Below are positions 1 through 8,123 of a DNA stretch of 64,000 nt, in pieces. Source of the stretch: Coleofasciculus sp937127375 (lineage in GTDB: Bacteria > Cyanobacteriota > Cyanobacteriia > Cyanobacteriales > Coleofasciculaceae); the NCBI GenBank assembly GCA_040218875.1, contig JAVJQP010000044.1. One strand, 5' to 3'. Position 1 is the first letter of the stretch; every line of letters starts with the position of its first letter. The notes below the pieces were generated by a model that made no database searches, was not told the origin of the DNA, and was given only the letters and a program-made list of their open reading frames with translations. Both the position numbers and the translations under genes were made by a program.

Positions 1-1
1 T

Positions 2-2086
2 GAACAACTGGAAACCCTTAGCAATCGCCTGGATCAGTTATCCACAGCGCCAGAGGGTGATGGTAATGTCACCGAACAAACCATTACTGAGATTACCAGT
101 CAAATTGACAGCTTAACCACACAAGTAAATACCCTATCCACCCCCAGCGAAACCGATGTCAGTGGCGTTGAAACCGCGTTGTCAGAACTCACCGAGGAAT
201 TTAGCCAATTCCAACAACAGTTCCGGAATCGTCCAGAACTCCAAGAAATCGAGCAATCTCAACATGCGATCGCGGATCTAACTGAACAACTGGACACCCT
301 GAGTACCCGCCTGACTCAGTTACCCACTGTCCCAGAGGTGGATCTGAGTGGGGTAGAAGACTCCCTGTCTCAACTAGCGGAACAATTTAGCCAACTCCAG
401 CACCAGTTCCAGGAACGTCCAGAACTCCAAGAAATCGAGCAATCTCAACGTGCGATCGCGGATCTAACTCAACGACTGGAAACCCTGAATATTCGCCTGG
501 ATCAGTTACCTATTGTTCCCGAAGTCGATCTGAGTGGGATTGAACAAACCATTGGCGAAATTACGGGTCAAGTTGAAACCTTAACCGAACGGGTGAATAC
601 CCTCTCCACCCCCACGGAGACGGATTTAAGTCACGTAGACACAGCGTTATTTGATTTAACCGAACAAGTCGGTCAACTCCAGCAACAATTCCAGGAACGT
701 CCAGAACTCCAAGAAATCGAGCAATCTCAACGTGCGATCGCGGATCTGACGGAACAACTGGACACCCTGAGTACCCGCCTAACTCAGTTACCGACAACCC
801 CAGACGTCGATCGGAGTGCGACGGAACAAACCATTGCGGAGATTACCGATCAGATTGAAACCTTAACCGAACGGGTAAATACATTATCCACTCCCGTCGC
901 AACGGAAACCGATCAAAGCGGAATCGAAGCCGCACTTTCGGAACTCGCCGAACAATTAAGCCAACTCCAGCAACAGTTCCAGAATCGTCCAGAACTCCAG
1001 GAGATGGAACAGTCGCAAATCATGATTGGTCAACTGGCTGAACAACTGGAGATACTGACGAATCAGCTTGACCAAACCTCAGCGACGCCGGGAGTCGATT
1101 TGATGGAAATCGGATCAGCGATCGTTGATGTTCATGATCGCCTGGATCAACTAACGGCGCGTTTCGAGCAATTTCCGGGGATAGCCGACACCGAACCCGC
1201 ACCGATTCAACCCACCCTTACCGATTTAGTCGAAGAGGAGGTTGTTGCACCTCCCCCTCCCATCCCCACAATCCCCGCACTCGAACAAATTCAGCAACTT
1301 CCCGAAAATGAGGCGATCGCACCGCTTACGGACAAGTTAAAATCCCTGAACGAACAGTTTCATAGTCAGCCTGCGACTCAAGCGGTTGAGGGATTAAAAA
1401 TGACGCTGATTCAGTTAACGGATTACGTCAACATCATCACATCTCGTTTGGGAGGCTTACCCACAACGCCAGACCTGGATTTGAGTGGGTTAGAACAAGC
1501 GATTACCGAGGTTCACACGCAACTCGACGCCTTCAATCAACAGTTTAATGGACGACCGGAAGTTCAAGCCATTGAGCAATTGCAAGAGGCGATCAATCAG
1601 TTAGGTGAGCAGATTTATACCACCCTGGTGCAATTCAACGAAGAATCGGAATCAATGTCCAAGAAGGAAAAAGATGACGCCCTCAAGGATATCGATTTCC
1701 AGTTAGATGCGATGGAGTTGTGTCTAGAGAACCTACCCATGCTGGCTGACTTAGACTTCAGTGGGGTGGAAGCCGCGATCGCGGCGATCGACGAACAGCT
1801 TGACAATTTAACTCAAACCATCGCCGAGAATCAAGCTGCACTCTTTGAAGTGGATCTCAGCGGTGGAGAGGATGCGATCGAAGACATTAATCGTCAGATT
1901 GAGGTGCTCAATCAAAAAATCAGTTCCCAATTGGATAAAGCAACAATTGAACAATTAGAAGACGCGATCGTTCATCTGAAAAAACAGATTGAGGCGGTTA
2001 CGTTTACCCTAGAAACATTACCCGTGGCGTCCGATGATATGGACTTCGGTGGAGAAGAACCAGACATCTCTGATTTACAGTGGTGA
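2..2086 (+). CDS. Coiled-coil repeat protein, 5' end outside window
   Basis: The reading frame is open from the left edge to the TGA at 2084-2086, so this is the C-terminal part (about 694 codons) of a longer protein. It consists of degenerate repeats of about 60 residues built around RPELQEIEQSQ, AIADLTEQL and VDLSG. Heptad-like Leu/Ile spacing and Gln/Glu richness indicate long coiled coils. There is a Pro-rich break (APPPPIPTIPALE) near the middle and an acidic C-terminal tail. No enzymatic motif or membrane segment is visible. Family knowledge only allows a structural or scaffold-type guess; the function is unknown. The first ATG-like codon within the window is internal and is not the start. 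Confidence 0.75.
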   Translation, partial: EQLETLSNRLDQLSTAPEGDGNVTEQTITEITSQIDSLTTQVNTLSTPSETDVSGVETALSELTEEFSQFQQQFRNRPELQEIEQSQHAIADLTEQLDTLSTRLTQLPTVPEVDLSGVEDSLSQLAEQFSQLQHQFQERPELQEIEQSQRAIADLTQRLETLNIRLDQLPIVPEVDLSGIEQTIGEITGQVETLTERVNTLSTPTETDLSHVDTALFDLTEQVGQLQQQFQERPELQEIEQSQRAIADLTEQLDTLSTRLTQLPTTPDVDRSATEQTIAEITDQIETLTERVNTLSTPVATETDQSGIEAALSELAEQLSQLQQQFQNRPELQEMEQSQIMIGQLAEQLEILTNQLDQTSATPGVDLMEIGSAIVDVHDRLDQLTARFEQFPGIADTEPAPIQPTLTDLVEEEVVAPPPPIPTIPALEQIQQLPENEAIAPLTDKLKSLNEQFHSQPATQAVEGLKMTLIQLTDYVNIITSRLGGLPTTPDLDLSGLEQAITEVHTQLDAFNQQFNGRPEVQAIEQLQEAINQLGEQIYTTLVQFNEESESMSKKEKDDALKDIDFQLDAMELCLENLPMLADLDFSGVEAAIAAIDEQLDNLTQTIAENQAALFEVDLSGGEDAIEDINRQIEVLNQKISSQLDKATIEQLEDAIVHLKKQIEAVTFTLETLPVASDDMDFGGEEPDISDLQW

Positions 2087-2424
2087 TTTGTCCTTTGTTT
2101 ATGTCCTTTGTAAGAACCGTATAATCGTAGGGTGCATTAGGCGTAACCACTCATATTGATTATCCTGTTAATGGGAATATCGCCGCAGGGCACCATGATT
2201 TGGGTCAAAGCACAGCTAGATCAGGGCACGATAATATCGTGTCCCTACCGAATCAATTCGCTCTAAGCAATGTTGAAACCTGTGGAAGAGGTGATGATTA
2301 AACAGAAGAATGTAGGGGCAAGGCATTGCCGTACCCTGATATAGAACGAAATGTGAAAAAACCCTTACAAAGGACGAATAACGACTCCTAAGTCTCGTAA
2401 AATAGCTTCAGGCGTATGTTAATC

Positions 2425-2481
2425 GGGGCGGGTTTAATCACTTATGGGTGCAACCGAAAATATAGTAGTGAAACCCGCCCC
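2425..2481. repeat. GGGGCGGG...CCCGCCCC palindromic element, copy 1
   Basis: A 57-bp element bounded by GGGGCGGGTTTA and TGAAACCCGCCCC, which are inverted and can form a hairpin. Related copies lie at 3715-3771, 12448-12505, 32700-32756, and in variant form (GGGGTGGG) at 18959-19018 and 35358-35416. The dispersed distribution suggests a small mobile or REP-like element. Confidence 0.75.
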
Positions 2482-2529
2482 TACACAGGTGGCAGATTTC
2501 CTCCCAGCCCCTACAACCAAACCCCTATC

Positions 2530-2786
2530 CTGCTTCATTCCAGTTCACCATTCCGTCACCATCTGGGTAATAAATGTCTCCACCAATGGTACTTGAAACC
2601 GATAACAATCTCCCGTCTTTTTCAATATTTTTTTGCGGATGAGGCGGCGTACAGTGGATTTATTCTGGGGATGGGGGGTTTCTTCAGTGATTAGGTATTC
2701 CAGGAAGTCTTGTTCAGGTTCACTTAAACTTGTCCATAATTCTCGAAAGTACATCCCCCCTGTTTCTATGGCGATGGGAATACAGA
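2530..2786 (-). pseudogene. Decayed copy of the 3' end of the CHASE2-ATPase gene
   Basis: On the minus strand this region encodes a peptide from IAIETGGMYFRELWT to FITQMVTEW. It matches the last ~75 residues of the CHASE2-ATPase at 4561-6741 almost residue for residue, and the DNA similarity continues past the shared stop codon (2545-2547 versus 4561-4563). Nothing homologous to the rest of that protein precedes it. It is best read as a partial duplication, or as the stump of a deleted paralogue, about 2 kb from the surviving gene. An open frame of 86 codons (2545-2805) exists, but expression is doubtful. Confidence 0.75.
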
Positions 2787-3030
2787 TTAGCCGTGAGGGA
2801 ATCATTTTGACGGGAGTGGGACGATTTTGAGGATGAACCCGATGAAATTCTTTATAATTTTCTTGAGTATCAGTAAAAAAACTCTTGTAATGCGAGCATC
2901 TTGCTCGCTACCCATTCCCAATTTAAATGCGTGACAGCTTAACCGTACCATTTGGTTCTCAACTTGAGTAGTTGTGGGTTGGGTTAAGGCAGAAAGCTAA
3001 ACAAAATTCAGGATGATTGTCTGAAATATT

Positions 3031-3308
3031 GATTGAATAATATATTCCCCCGTTAATATTGGTGGGTGACGGCGGATACTTCATTAAAGGGTTATCGCTT
3101 CGGTTTAAGTTCCGCCTCATTCACCCTACGTTTTTGAAGGTGTATTTGTCGGTTGGGTTGACGTAGGAAAGGCAACAAGATTAATGATTATTACTGACTT
3201 ATTGATTGGATAATACACCGCCCCGTTAATATCGGTGGGTTACTGCGGATACTTCATTAAATGATTATCGCTTCGATTTAAATACCGCCTAACCCACCCT
3301 ACGTTTTT
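3031..3308. repeat. Tandem pair of a ~100-bp imperfect repeat
   Basis: Two segments (about 3031-3127 and 3201-3308) share the same order of blocks: ATTGATTG(A/G)ATAATA, CCCCGTTAATAT, GGTGGGT, GCGGATACTTCATTAAA, TTATCGCTTCG and CACCCTACGTTTTT. They differ by scattered substitutions. GGTGGGT near one end and ACCCACCCTACG near the other make each copy partly palindromic. No coding function is seen. Confidence 0.65.
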
Positions 3309-3429
3309 TGATTCAAGTATTTCCCCCCTGGCTCTTTTTTTGAGAGAAAGGGGTTTTAATTTTGATTGTTATGTTATAACATTATTACAGGTAAGCAGTA
3401 CACTAATATGACATAAGGAAAAGAAGCCC

Positions 3430-4413
3430 ATGAAACCTTTACCGCCTCACTTCGACACCAGCCATACCGCTGAAACCTCTGCCCAGCAAGCGTTAACAGA
3501 ATTTGGGATTACCCAACTCCTGTCTCTACTCAAGCACTACCGCGATATTGATTTTGATGCGTCGCAAATGCACCTAACGGATGCTGAAGTCCATGCGATC
3601 GCCCAGCTATTTATCCAGGAGTTGATCCAAAGCCTCAACGGTAAACTGATTGCTGGCGCGTTAAATACCCTGCGTCATGGTGAGGAGATGGAGGACTTGA
3701 CGCAACACTCGGTTGGGGCGGGTTTAGTTACATCTGGAGAAACAAGAAACGATAATAGTGAAACCCGCCCCTACAGCCAATTCAACACGTTCCCAATCCC
3801 CACCCCTTGCTACACAGAAGGCGATCGCGTTCAGTGGAAAACGAATCAGACAGACTGGGGTGTAATTCTGGGACGCTTCTATGAATACCATCACAATCAA
3901 TGGATGGTTTATTACATCATCCAACTCGCTCCTGATTCTCCCAGTGCAGCTTGGGTAACTACAGATACGGCTGCTGAAGCGGATTTGCAAAAAATACCTG
4001 ACACGGTTGAATTGAATGAAGAGAATGGCAATTCTTATCGTTATCCCACCCATTCTCGCCAGGGGATATCTCCCCTATCTCTGCATTGCCCGACGGGACG
4101 TTATAATCCTCGACGACGCCACAATCTGCGCCCGATTACTCAGCGAGAACAATACATTATTGACCTTTATTGTTATTGCGAATTAGGGATGACGCCAAAG
4201 CAGTTTTATGCCAAATGGGATGTCACCTACGAGCAACTGTCTCATATCTGTTCCCGTTCCCTGGGGACAGTGCAGAATTGGTTCAACCGAGGTCAAGGAT
4301 ATTATCCGCCTAAACCTAGGGATTTGCGCCATCTAGCAATTATGGATTTTTTGTTGGAACATTTTGAAGAGATACCCCAATCCCTGATGGATCTGCTGTG
4401 TTCGTCTCGATAG
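3430..4413 (+). CDS. Unknown protein with HTH-like C-terminus
   Basis: A 327-residue ORF preceded by AAGGAAAAG about 8 bases before the ATG. Residues ~1-90 are helical. A middle segment around EGDRVQWKTNQTDWGVILGRF looks like a small beta domain. The last ~100 residues (ITQREQYIIDLYCYCELGMTPKQF...SRSLGTVQNWF) look like a helix-turn-helix that could contact DNA. I do not recognise a named family. Residues ~96-114 are encoded by an inserted palindromic repeat (3715-3771) that preserves the frame. This suggests either a tolerated linker insertion or an early stage of decay. A DNA-binding role is inference only. Confidence 0.6.
   Translation: MKPLPPHFDTSHTAETSAQQALTEFGITQLLSLLKHYRDIDFDASQMHLTDAEVHAIAQLFIQELIQSLNGKLIAGALNTLRHGEEMEDLTQHSVGAGLVTSGETRNDNSETRPYSQFNTFPIPTPCYTEGDRVQWKTNQTDWGVILGRFYEYHHNQWMVYYIIQLAPDSPSAAWVTTDTAAEADLQKIPDTVELNEENGNSYRYPTHSRQGISPLSLHCPTGRYNPRRRHNLRPITQREQYIIDLYCYCELGMTPKQFYAKWDVTYEQLSHICSRSLGTVQNWFNRGQGYYPPKPRDLRHLAIMDFLLEHFEEIPQSLMDLLCSSR
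3715..3771. repeat. GGGGCGGG palindromic element inside an ORF, copy 2
   Basis: The same terminal sequences as copy 1 (GGGGCGGGTTTAGTTA and GTGAAACCCGCCCC), here inside the coding region 3430-4413. At 57 bp (19 codons) it keeps the reading frame and adds residues such as GAGLVTSGETRNDNSETRPY. Confidence 0.75.
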
Positions 4414-4432
4414 GTGGATGTTAGGGCGTTTG

Positions 4433-4498
4433 CTATAGCAACCGCCATAGCGGTTAGGACAGATTATTTGGTAGAGACGCGCCATGGCGCGTCTCTAC
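4433..4498. repeat. Composite GTAGAGACG palindrome repeat, copy 1
   Basis: ATAGCAACCGCCATAGCGG and TTAGGACAGATTATTTG are followed by a perfect 28-bp palindrome (4471-4498) starting GTAGAGACGCGCC. The same composite is at 7941-8003. Palindromes of the same family, with different centres but the same GTAGAGACG/CGTCTCTAC ends, are at 24930, 36321, 40654 and 42833. Confidence 0.75.
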
Positions 4499-4560
4499 AA
4501 TGGTGTCTTATTTCAGTGGGCTTGGAAACCAAGCCCCTACGGTTCCTGTTTCATCCCGGT

Positions 4561-6741
4561 TCACCCTTCTGTCACTACCTGGGTAATAAATCTCTCCACT
4601 AATGGAACTTGAAACCGATAACAATCTCCCGTCTTTTCTAAGATTTCTTTGCGGATGAGGCGGCGCACAGTGGATTTAGTCGGGGGATAGGGGGTTTCTT
4701 CAGTGATTAAATCTTCCAGAAAGTCTTGTTCAGGTTCACTTAAAGTTGTCCATAATTCTCGAAAGTACATCCCCCCTGTTTCTATGGCGATGCGTTCTAG
4801 TTTTTCTAGCCAGGTTTGGAGGGTGAGAAAGGGTTCTTGGCTGAGTTGTTGAGGATTAGGATAGGGAAGGTCAAAATTACGGGATTTTTTGGCAGCTTTA
4901 ACGATTTTTTCAGCGAGGTAGTTGGCTAATCCGTTTAAGGTGGTGGCGGTGGCTGCGCCTTGTAAGTCGATGAGTAAGGGGATTAATTCTGAACCAACTT
5001 TCTGGGGGAGATATTTTAAGGCTGAAGTTTTGCCTGTGCGTCGTCCACCGTAGAGTAATAGGATAGGAGGTTGGGCAGAAAATGCCAGGGTTTCGATTTC
5101 TCTGAAGATATCTTGGCGTCCTTTAAATCGGGTTTTGGCATCGTCGGGATTTAGAGAAGCCCCCGCGATGTAAACTTGGGGAATTTCGGCAGAACGTTTG
5201 GCTTGTTCTGCTAGGGTTTGTTGGGCGGTTTGTAAGATTTTCAGCCATTGTTGAGCAATTTTTTCTAGCCGATTAATTTGTTGGGCATCTTGATTGAATG
5301 TGCAACTATCTTGCAAATGATGTAGTTGAGAGATAGAACGACCGAGAAATTCATATTGACGATAGGATGAGGTAGCTTCTCGAACGGCTTGGACACTTTG
5401 ACTGACTTCTAAAAACTGGGGAACGATAAAGCCAAATACTTTTGCAGGCGGTGAAGGAATCCAGGATAATTGATTGGCAATTGCGGCAATATCTCCAGGA
5501 GTCTGACACCGTTGTAGAACATCTGCGACTCTAGAGACCATGATAAACTCAGGTAGTCGCAGAAAAACACCGACCATTTGCATTCCAATTAATGCTAAAG
5601 CCGCAGGTACAACTGGAATACATCCGGCAAAGCTGGAAAGAATAAAAAAGCAGATACCAAATAGTATACCGAGTAAGGGAATTGCACTGAAGCCTAAAAA
5701 TAGAGGATGACGTATTTTCCAATTCAAACCTGCCCCTATCAGCGCCCAAGCAAGAATCCAAACTATTTCTATCCATGCTGGCAAAACCCAAATCAGGGAT
5801 CGTCCATCAAGTGCAGCACTGAGAATCTGACTCACCCCATGCGCCTGAATCTCTAATCCTCGTATTTCTCCGTAAGGGGTAAAGAAACTATCTTTGATGC
5901 TGTTGGCGGTAACGCCAATTAATACAACCCGATCATTGACCCATTGGGGATTAATTTCACCTTGAAGAACTTCGGTTAATGTCACGGATTGAGCGATGGG
6001 GTGAACCGCACGGTAATTTAGGAGGATTTGTTGACCTCTAAAATCATAGCGTTGATATCCGCCAGCACGGGGTTTTAAATCGGCAAAAATAACATCCCCA
6101 AGCTGTAAATTGCCGTTTTTAGTGGTAAATGTGGGTAAAATCGTCTCGGCGGCTAAATAGCGAAAGGCGAGTTGAACGTTGAGGGCGTAGGGGGTGGGAC
6201 AAGGTGAAGTTGAAGGGACTTCTTGATATAATAACTGGCGGCGTAGTAGTCCGGTTTCGGTGTTTTTGCTGTCTACTAATACGTTACTAAAGCCGAGATT
6301 TTCCCAGGGAATATCAGGGAAAGACGCGATTCCTTGATCGCTTTCACTGCTAACCTTACAGATATGAATGACCCGATTAGTTTGGCGCAGATAGGTGGGT
6401 AAGTCGAGGGAAGAGTCTCGCAGTGCGTCGCGATCATGAATTGGGGTATCTCGATAGAGATCTAAACCAATTACTCGCGGTTGCATTGATTCCAGTTTCT
6501 GTAATAATTTGACTAGCACATCATCAGATAAAGGATAGCTGTAGTTATTGATATCAGCTTCGGTTATTTTCACTAGCAACAAACGTTTATCTGGTTGTTC
6601 TTTGGGTCGCGATCGCATCATTTGGTCATAGGCGCTGAGTTCCCATGGTTGTAGTCCTCCTAGCGATCGGATGAGTAGTATAACCAGTGCGATCGCGAAA
6701 CTTATAATTAGGCTTCCTGGAAGAGTCGAATATGAACGCAT
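4561..6741 (-). CDS. CHASE2 sensor protein with truncated C-terminal ATPase
   Basis: This 726-residue membrane protein starts with a transmembrane segment, followed by an extracytoplasmic CHASE2 sensor domain (LLLVKITEADINNYSYPLSDD, then RVIGLDLYRD; ~45-310). Two or three transmembrane helices follow (~320-390), then a cytoplasmic part. A Walker A motif (GGRRTGKT) sits near residue 565. The ATPase domain is short: after LTLQTWLEKLER (~650) it jumps directly to IAIETGGMYFRELW. The Walker B and sensor region expected in such cyanobacterial ATPases is absent, consistent with an in-frame internal deletion. It lies 24 bases downstream of the AAA ATPase gene on the same strand, so the two are probably co-transcribed. 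CHASE2 is a known sensory domain; the ligand is unknown. Confidence 0.8.
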   Translation of the reverse strand: MRSYSTLPGSLIISFAIALVILLIRSLGGLQPWELSAYDQMMRSRPKEQPDKRLLLVKITEADINNYSYPLSDDVLVKLLQKLESMQPRVIGLDLYRDTPIHDRDALRDSSLDLPTYLRQTNRVIHICKVSSESDQGIASFPDIPWENLGFSNVLVDSKNTETGLLRRQLLYQEVPSTSPCPTPYALNVQLAFRYLAAETILPTFTTKNGNLQLGDVIFADLKPRAGGYQRYDFRGQQILLNYRAVHPIAQSVTLTEVLQGEINPQWVNDRVVLIGVTANSIKDSFFTPYGEIRGLEIQAHGVSQILSAALDGRSLIWVLPAWIEIVWILAWALIGAGLNWKIRHPLFLGFSAIPLLGILFGICFFILSSFAGCIPVVPAALALIGMQMVGVFLRLPEFIMVSRVADVLQRCQTPGDIAAIANQLSWIPSPPAKVFGFIVPQFLEVSQSVQAVREATSSYRQYEFLGRSISQLHHLQDSCTFNQDAQQINRLEKIAQQWLKILQTAQQTLAEQAKRSAEIPQVYIAGASLNPDDAKTRFKGRQDIFREIETLAFSAQPPILLLYGGRRTGKTSALKYLPQKVGSELIPLLIDLQGAATATTLNGLANYLAEKIVKAAKKSRNFDLPYPNPQQLSQEPFLTLQTWLEKLERIAIETGGMYFRELWTTLSEPEQDFLEDLITEETPYPPTKSTVRRLIRKEILEKTGDCYRFQVPLVERFITQVVTEG

Positions 6742-6765
6742 GATATAAAATTAAGTTCAAATCTT

Positions 6766-7851
6766 TTATCCACCAACAGCATTTTTAATTCGCTGCAATA
6801 ATTCCTCAAATGGTACTATTTTTAATATCACCAAAATCGCCACAATTAAAATCACCGTCCCGGCAATCAAATTACTCGTATCATCTAACTTATCCCCCAC
6901 CAACCGCGCCATTCGTCCTAACTTCATCGGCAACCACACCAACCAACGCACCGGACGACTTAACCGCCGCATTGTCACCCCTGAATGAGGAACTCGTTGG
7001 GCTTCTAATTCAAACTTTTGCCTCGCCCATTCATCAGGACGACTATGTTTCTGCGCCTCCCATAACCACAATCCCGCCAATTGCAATAATAAAGGATGTC
7101 TTCCACCCCAAGCTAATCCTAATTGCTGCCGTTCTGAACTCAACGCCGCCGTCGCACCTGGTATTTTATTTTCCGGTAAACGGATCAAATCCGTTGCTTC
7201 TATTTCCGTAATTCCGCCTACAGGCAAAACCTGACCCAGATTAAAAAACGAGGACAGGAATCGATACTTACGTTTATATACATCCAAATTTCGATAGGAA
7301 GCAATCACCAACATTAAGGCATTGCGATCCATCAATGACCGCAAATTATCATAAAATTCATCCGTAAACTGATCCGGTTTCGCTAAAAGTTCCTCAAACT
7401 TATCCAAACACAACACAGGTAAAACATTCTGGGCTTGCCATGCCTCAATTGCTACTGAAAACCCATTTCGATCTAGCGTACCTGCTTGTAACGGTGTAAC
7501 TAACGCCGGATTTCCTTGTACCACAGGACGATTGATTAACGCTTGGGCAACTGCCTGATAAAAACTGGTTTCTTGCCGACATTGCGCGGCTTGTAATGAC
7601 AAGTAAACGACCACATAATTGCTGGGATTTTTGCCAGCAGCTTGAACTCGTTGTTCGTAGGTCTGAAAAAAGTGATAGAGTAAAGACGATTTACCAATCC
7701 GACGTTCTCCCACAACATTAATACTCGTCGGTTGATCATTAACCAGACGGGAGGTAAGAAAATCCAATTCTTCTCGCCGCCCGACAAAGAATTGGGGGTC
7801 AGTAATCATTGACCCCGCAGAAAACGGGCAAGATTGCTGGGATGAGTGCAT
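6766..7851 (-). CDS. AAA ATPase with C-terminal membrane anchor
   Basis: The protein has FVGRREELDFL, then Walker A GERRIGKSS, then Walker B LPVLCLDKFEELL, as in STAND/AAA-type regulatory ATPases. A single hydrophobic helix near the C-terminus (NLIAGTVILIVAILVILKIV) suggests membrane anchoring. The frame is open up to 7956, but that upstream part lies in a repeated palindromic element. I therefore place the start at the ATG of MHSSQQS (7851) and note MITDPQFF (7809) as an alternative. It probably forms a two-gene operon with the CHASE2 protein downstream and may be its signalling partner. The role is inferred from domains and context. Confidence 0.75.
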   Translation of the reverse strand: MHSSQQSCPFSAGSMITDPQFFVGRREELDFLTSRLVNDQPTSINVVGERRIGKSSLLYHFFQTYEQRVQAAGKNPSNYVVVYLSLQAAQCRQETSFYQAVAQALINRPVVQGNPALVTPLQAGTLDRNGFSVAIEAWQAQNVLPVLCLDKFEELLAKPDQFTDEFYDNLRSLMDRNALMLVIASYRNLDVYKRKYRFLSSFFNLGQVLPVGGITEIEATDLIRLPENKIPGATAALSSERQQLGLAWGGRHPLLLQLAGLWLWEAQKHSRPDEWARQKFELEAQRVPHSGVTMRRLSRPVRWLVWLPMKLGRMARLVGDKLDDTSNLIAGTVILIVAILVILKIVPFEELLQRIKNAVGG

Positions 7852-7940
7852 AAGTAATTTTAGATGGGGATACACGGGAGAAGGGGAACCAGATTTCCTC
7901 AAAAGATTAGAATTGTAGGGGCGCATGGCGTGCGCCCATT

Positions 7941-8003
7941 CTATAGCAACCGCCATAGCGGTTAGGACACATCATTTAGTAGAGACGTTCCGGCGGAACG
8001 TCT
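7941..8003. repeat. Composite GTAGAGACG palindrome repeat, copy 2
   Basis: This repeats the layout of 4433-4498: ATAGCAACCGCCATAGCGG, TTAGGACACATCATTTA, then GTAGAGACGTTCCGGCGGAACGTCT as a palindrome with a different core. It overlaps the upstream open extension of the AAA ATPase frame and argues against that extension being coding. Confidence 0.7.
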
Positions 8004-8074
8004 GGAACAACAGTTCGGAACGTCTTAATCGATGTGTTTACTGCTATAACAGTTGTAGGTTGGGTTTCGCCACT

Positions 8075-8123
8075 AGAAGCGCTAAAGCGCTTACTACGAA
8101 CTTACTACGAACTTACTACGAAC
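8075..8123. repeat. GCGCTAAAGCGC palindrome with 11-bp tandem repeat at the lpxB end
   Basis: AGCGCTAAAGCGCT is followed by three tandem copies of TTACTACGAAC (8091-8123). On the minus strand this reads GTTCGTAGTAAG, and its TAG (8116-8118) is the lpxB stop codon. The same family occurs at 18773-18823, 20385-20427 and near 22937. Confidence 0.75.

Larger units (their letters stand above)
2087..3429. other. Repeat-rich intergenic region with a gene remnant
   Basis: There is no intact gene in these 1.3 kb. The region holds a GGGGCGGG palindromic element (2425-2481), a decayed copy of the end of the CHASE2-ATPase gene (2530-2786) and two copies of a roughly 100-bp repeat (about 3031-3127 and 3201-3308). 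Short open frames across 2416-2830 are made of these elements and do not look like genes. Confidence 0.7.

Noticed and set aside
2416..2830. Two plus-strand frames of 92 and 65 codons
   Set aside because: They lie on repeat elements and antisense to the CHASE2-ATPase remnant.
7852..7956. Upstream extension of the AAA ATPase gene
   Set aside because: The extension is encoded by a dispersed composite repeat; the family-like sequence starts after 7851.
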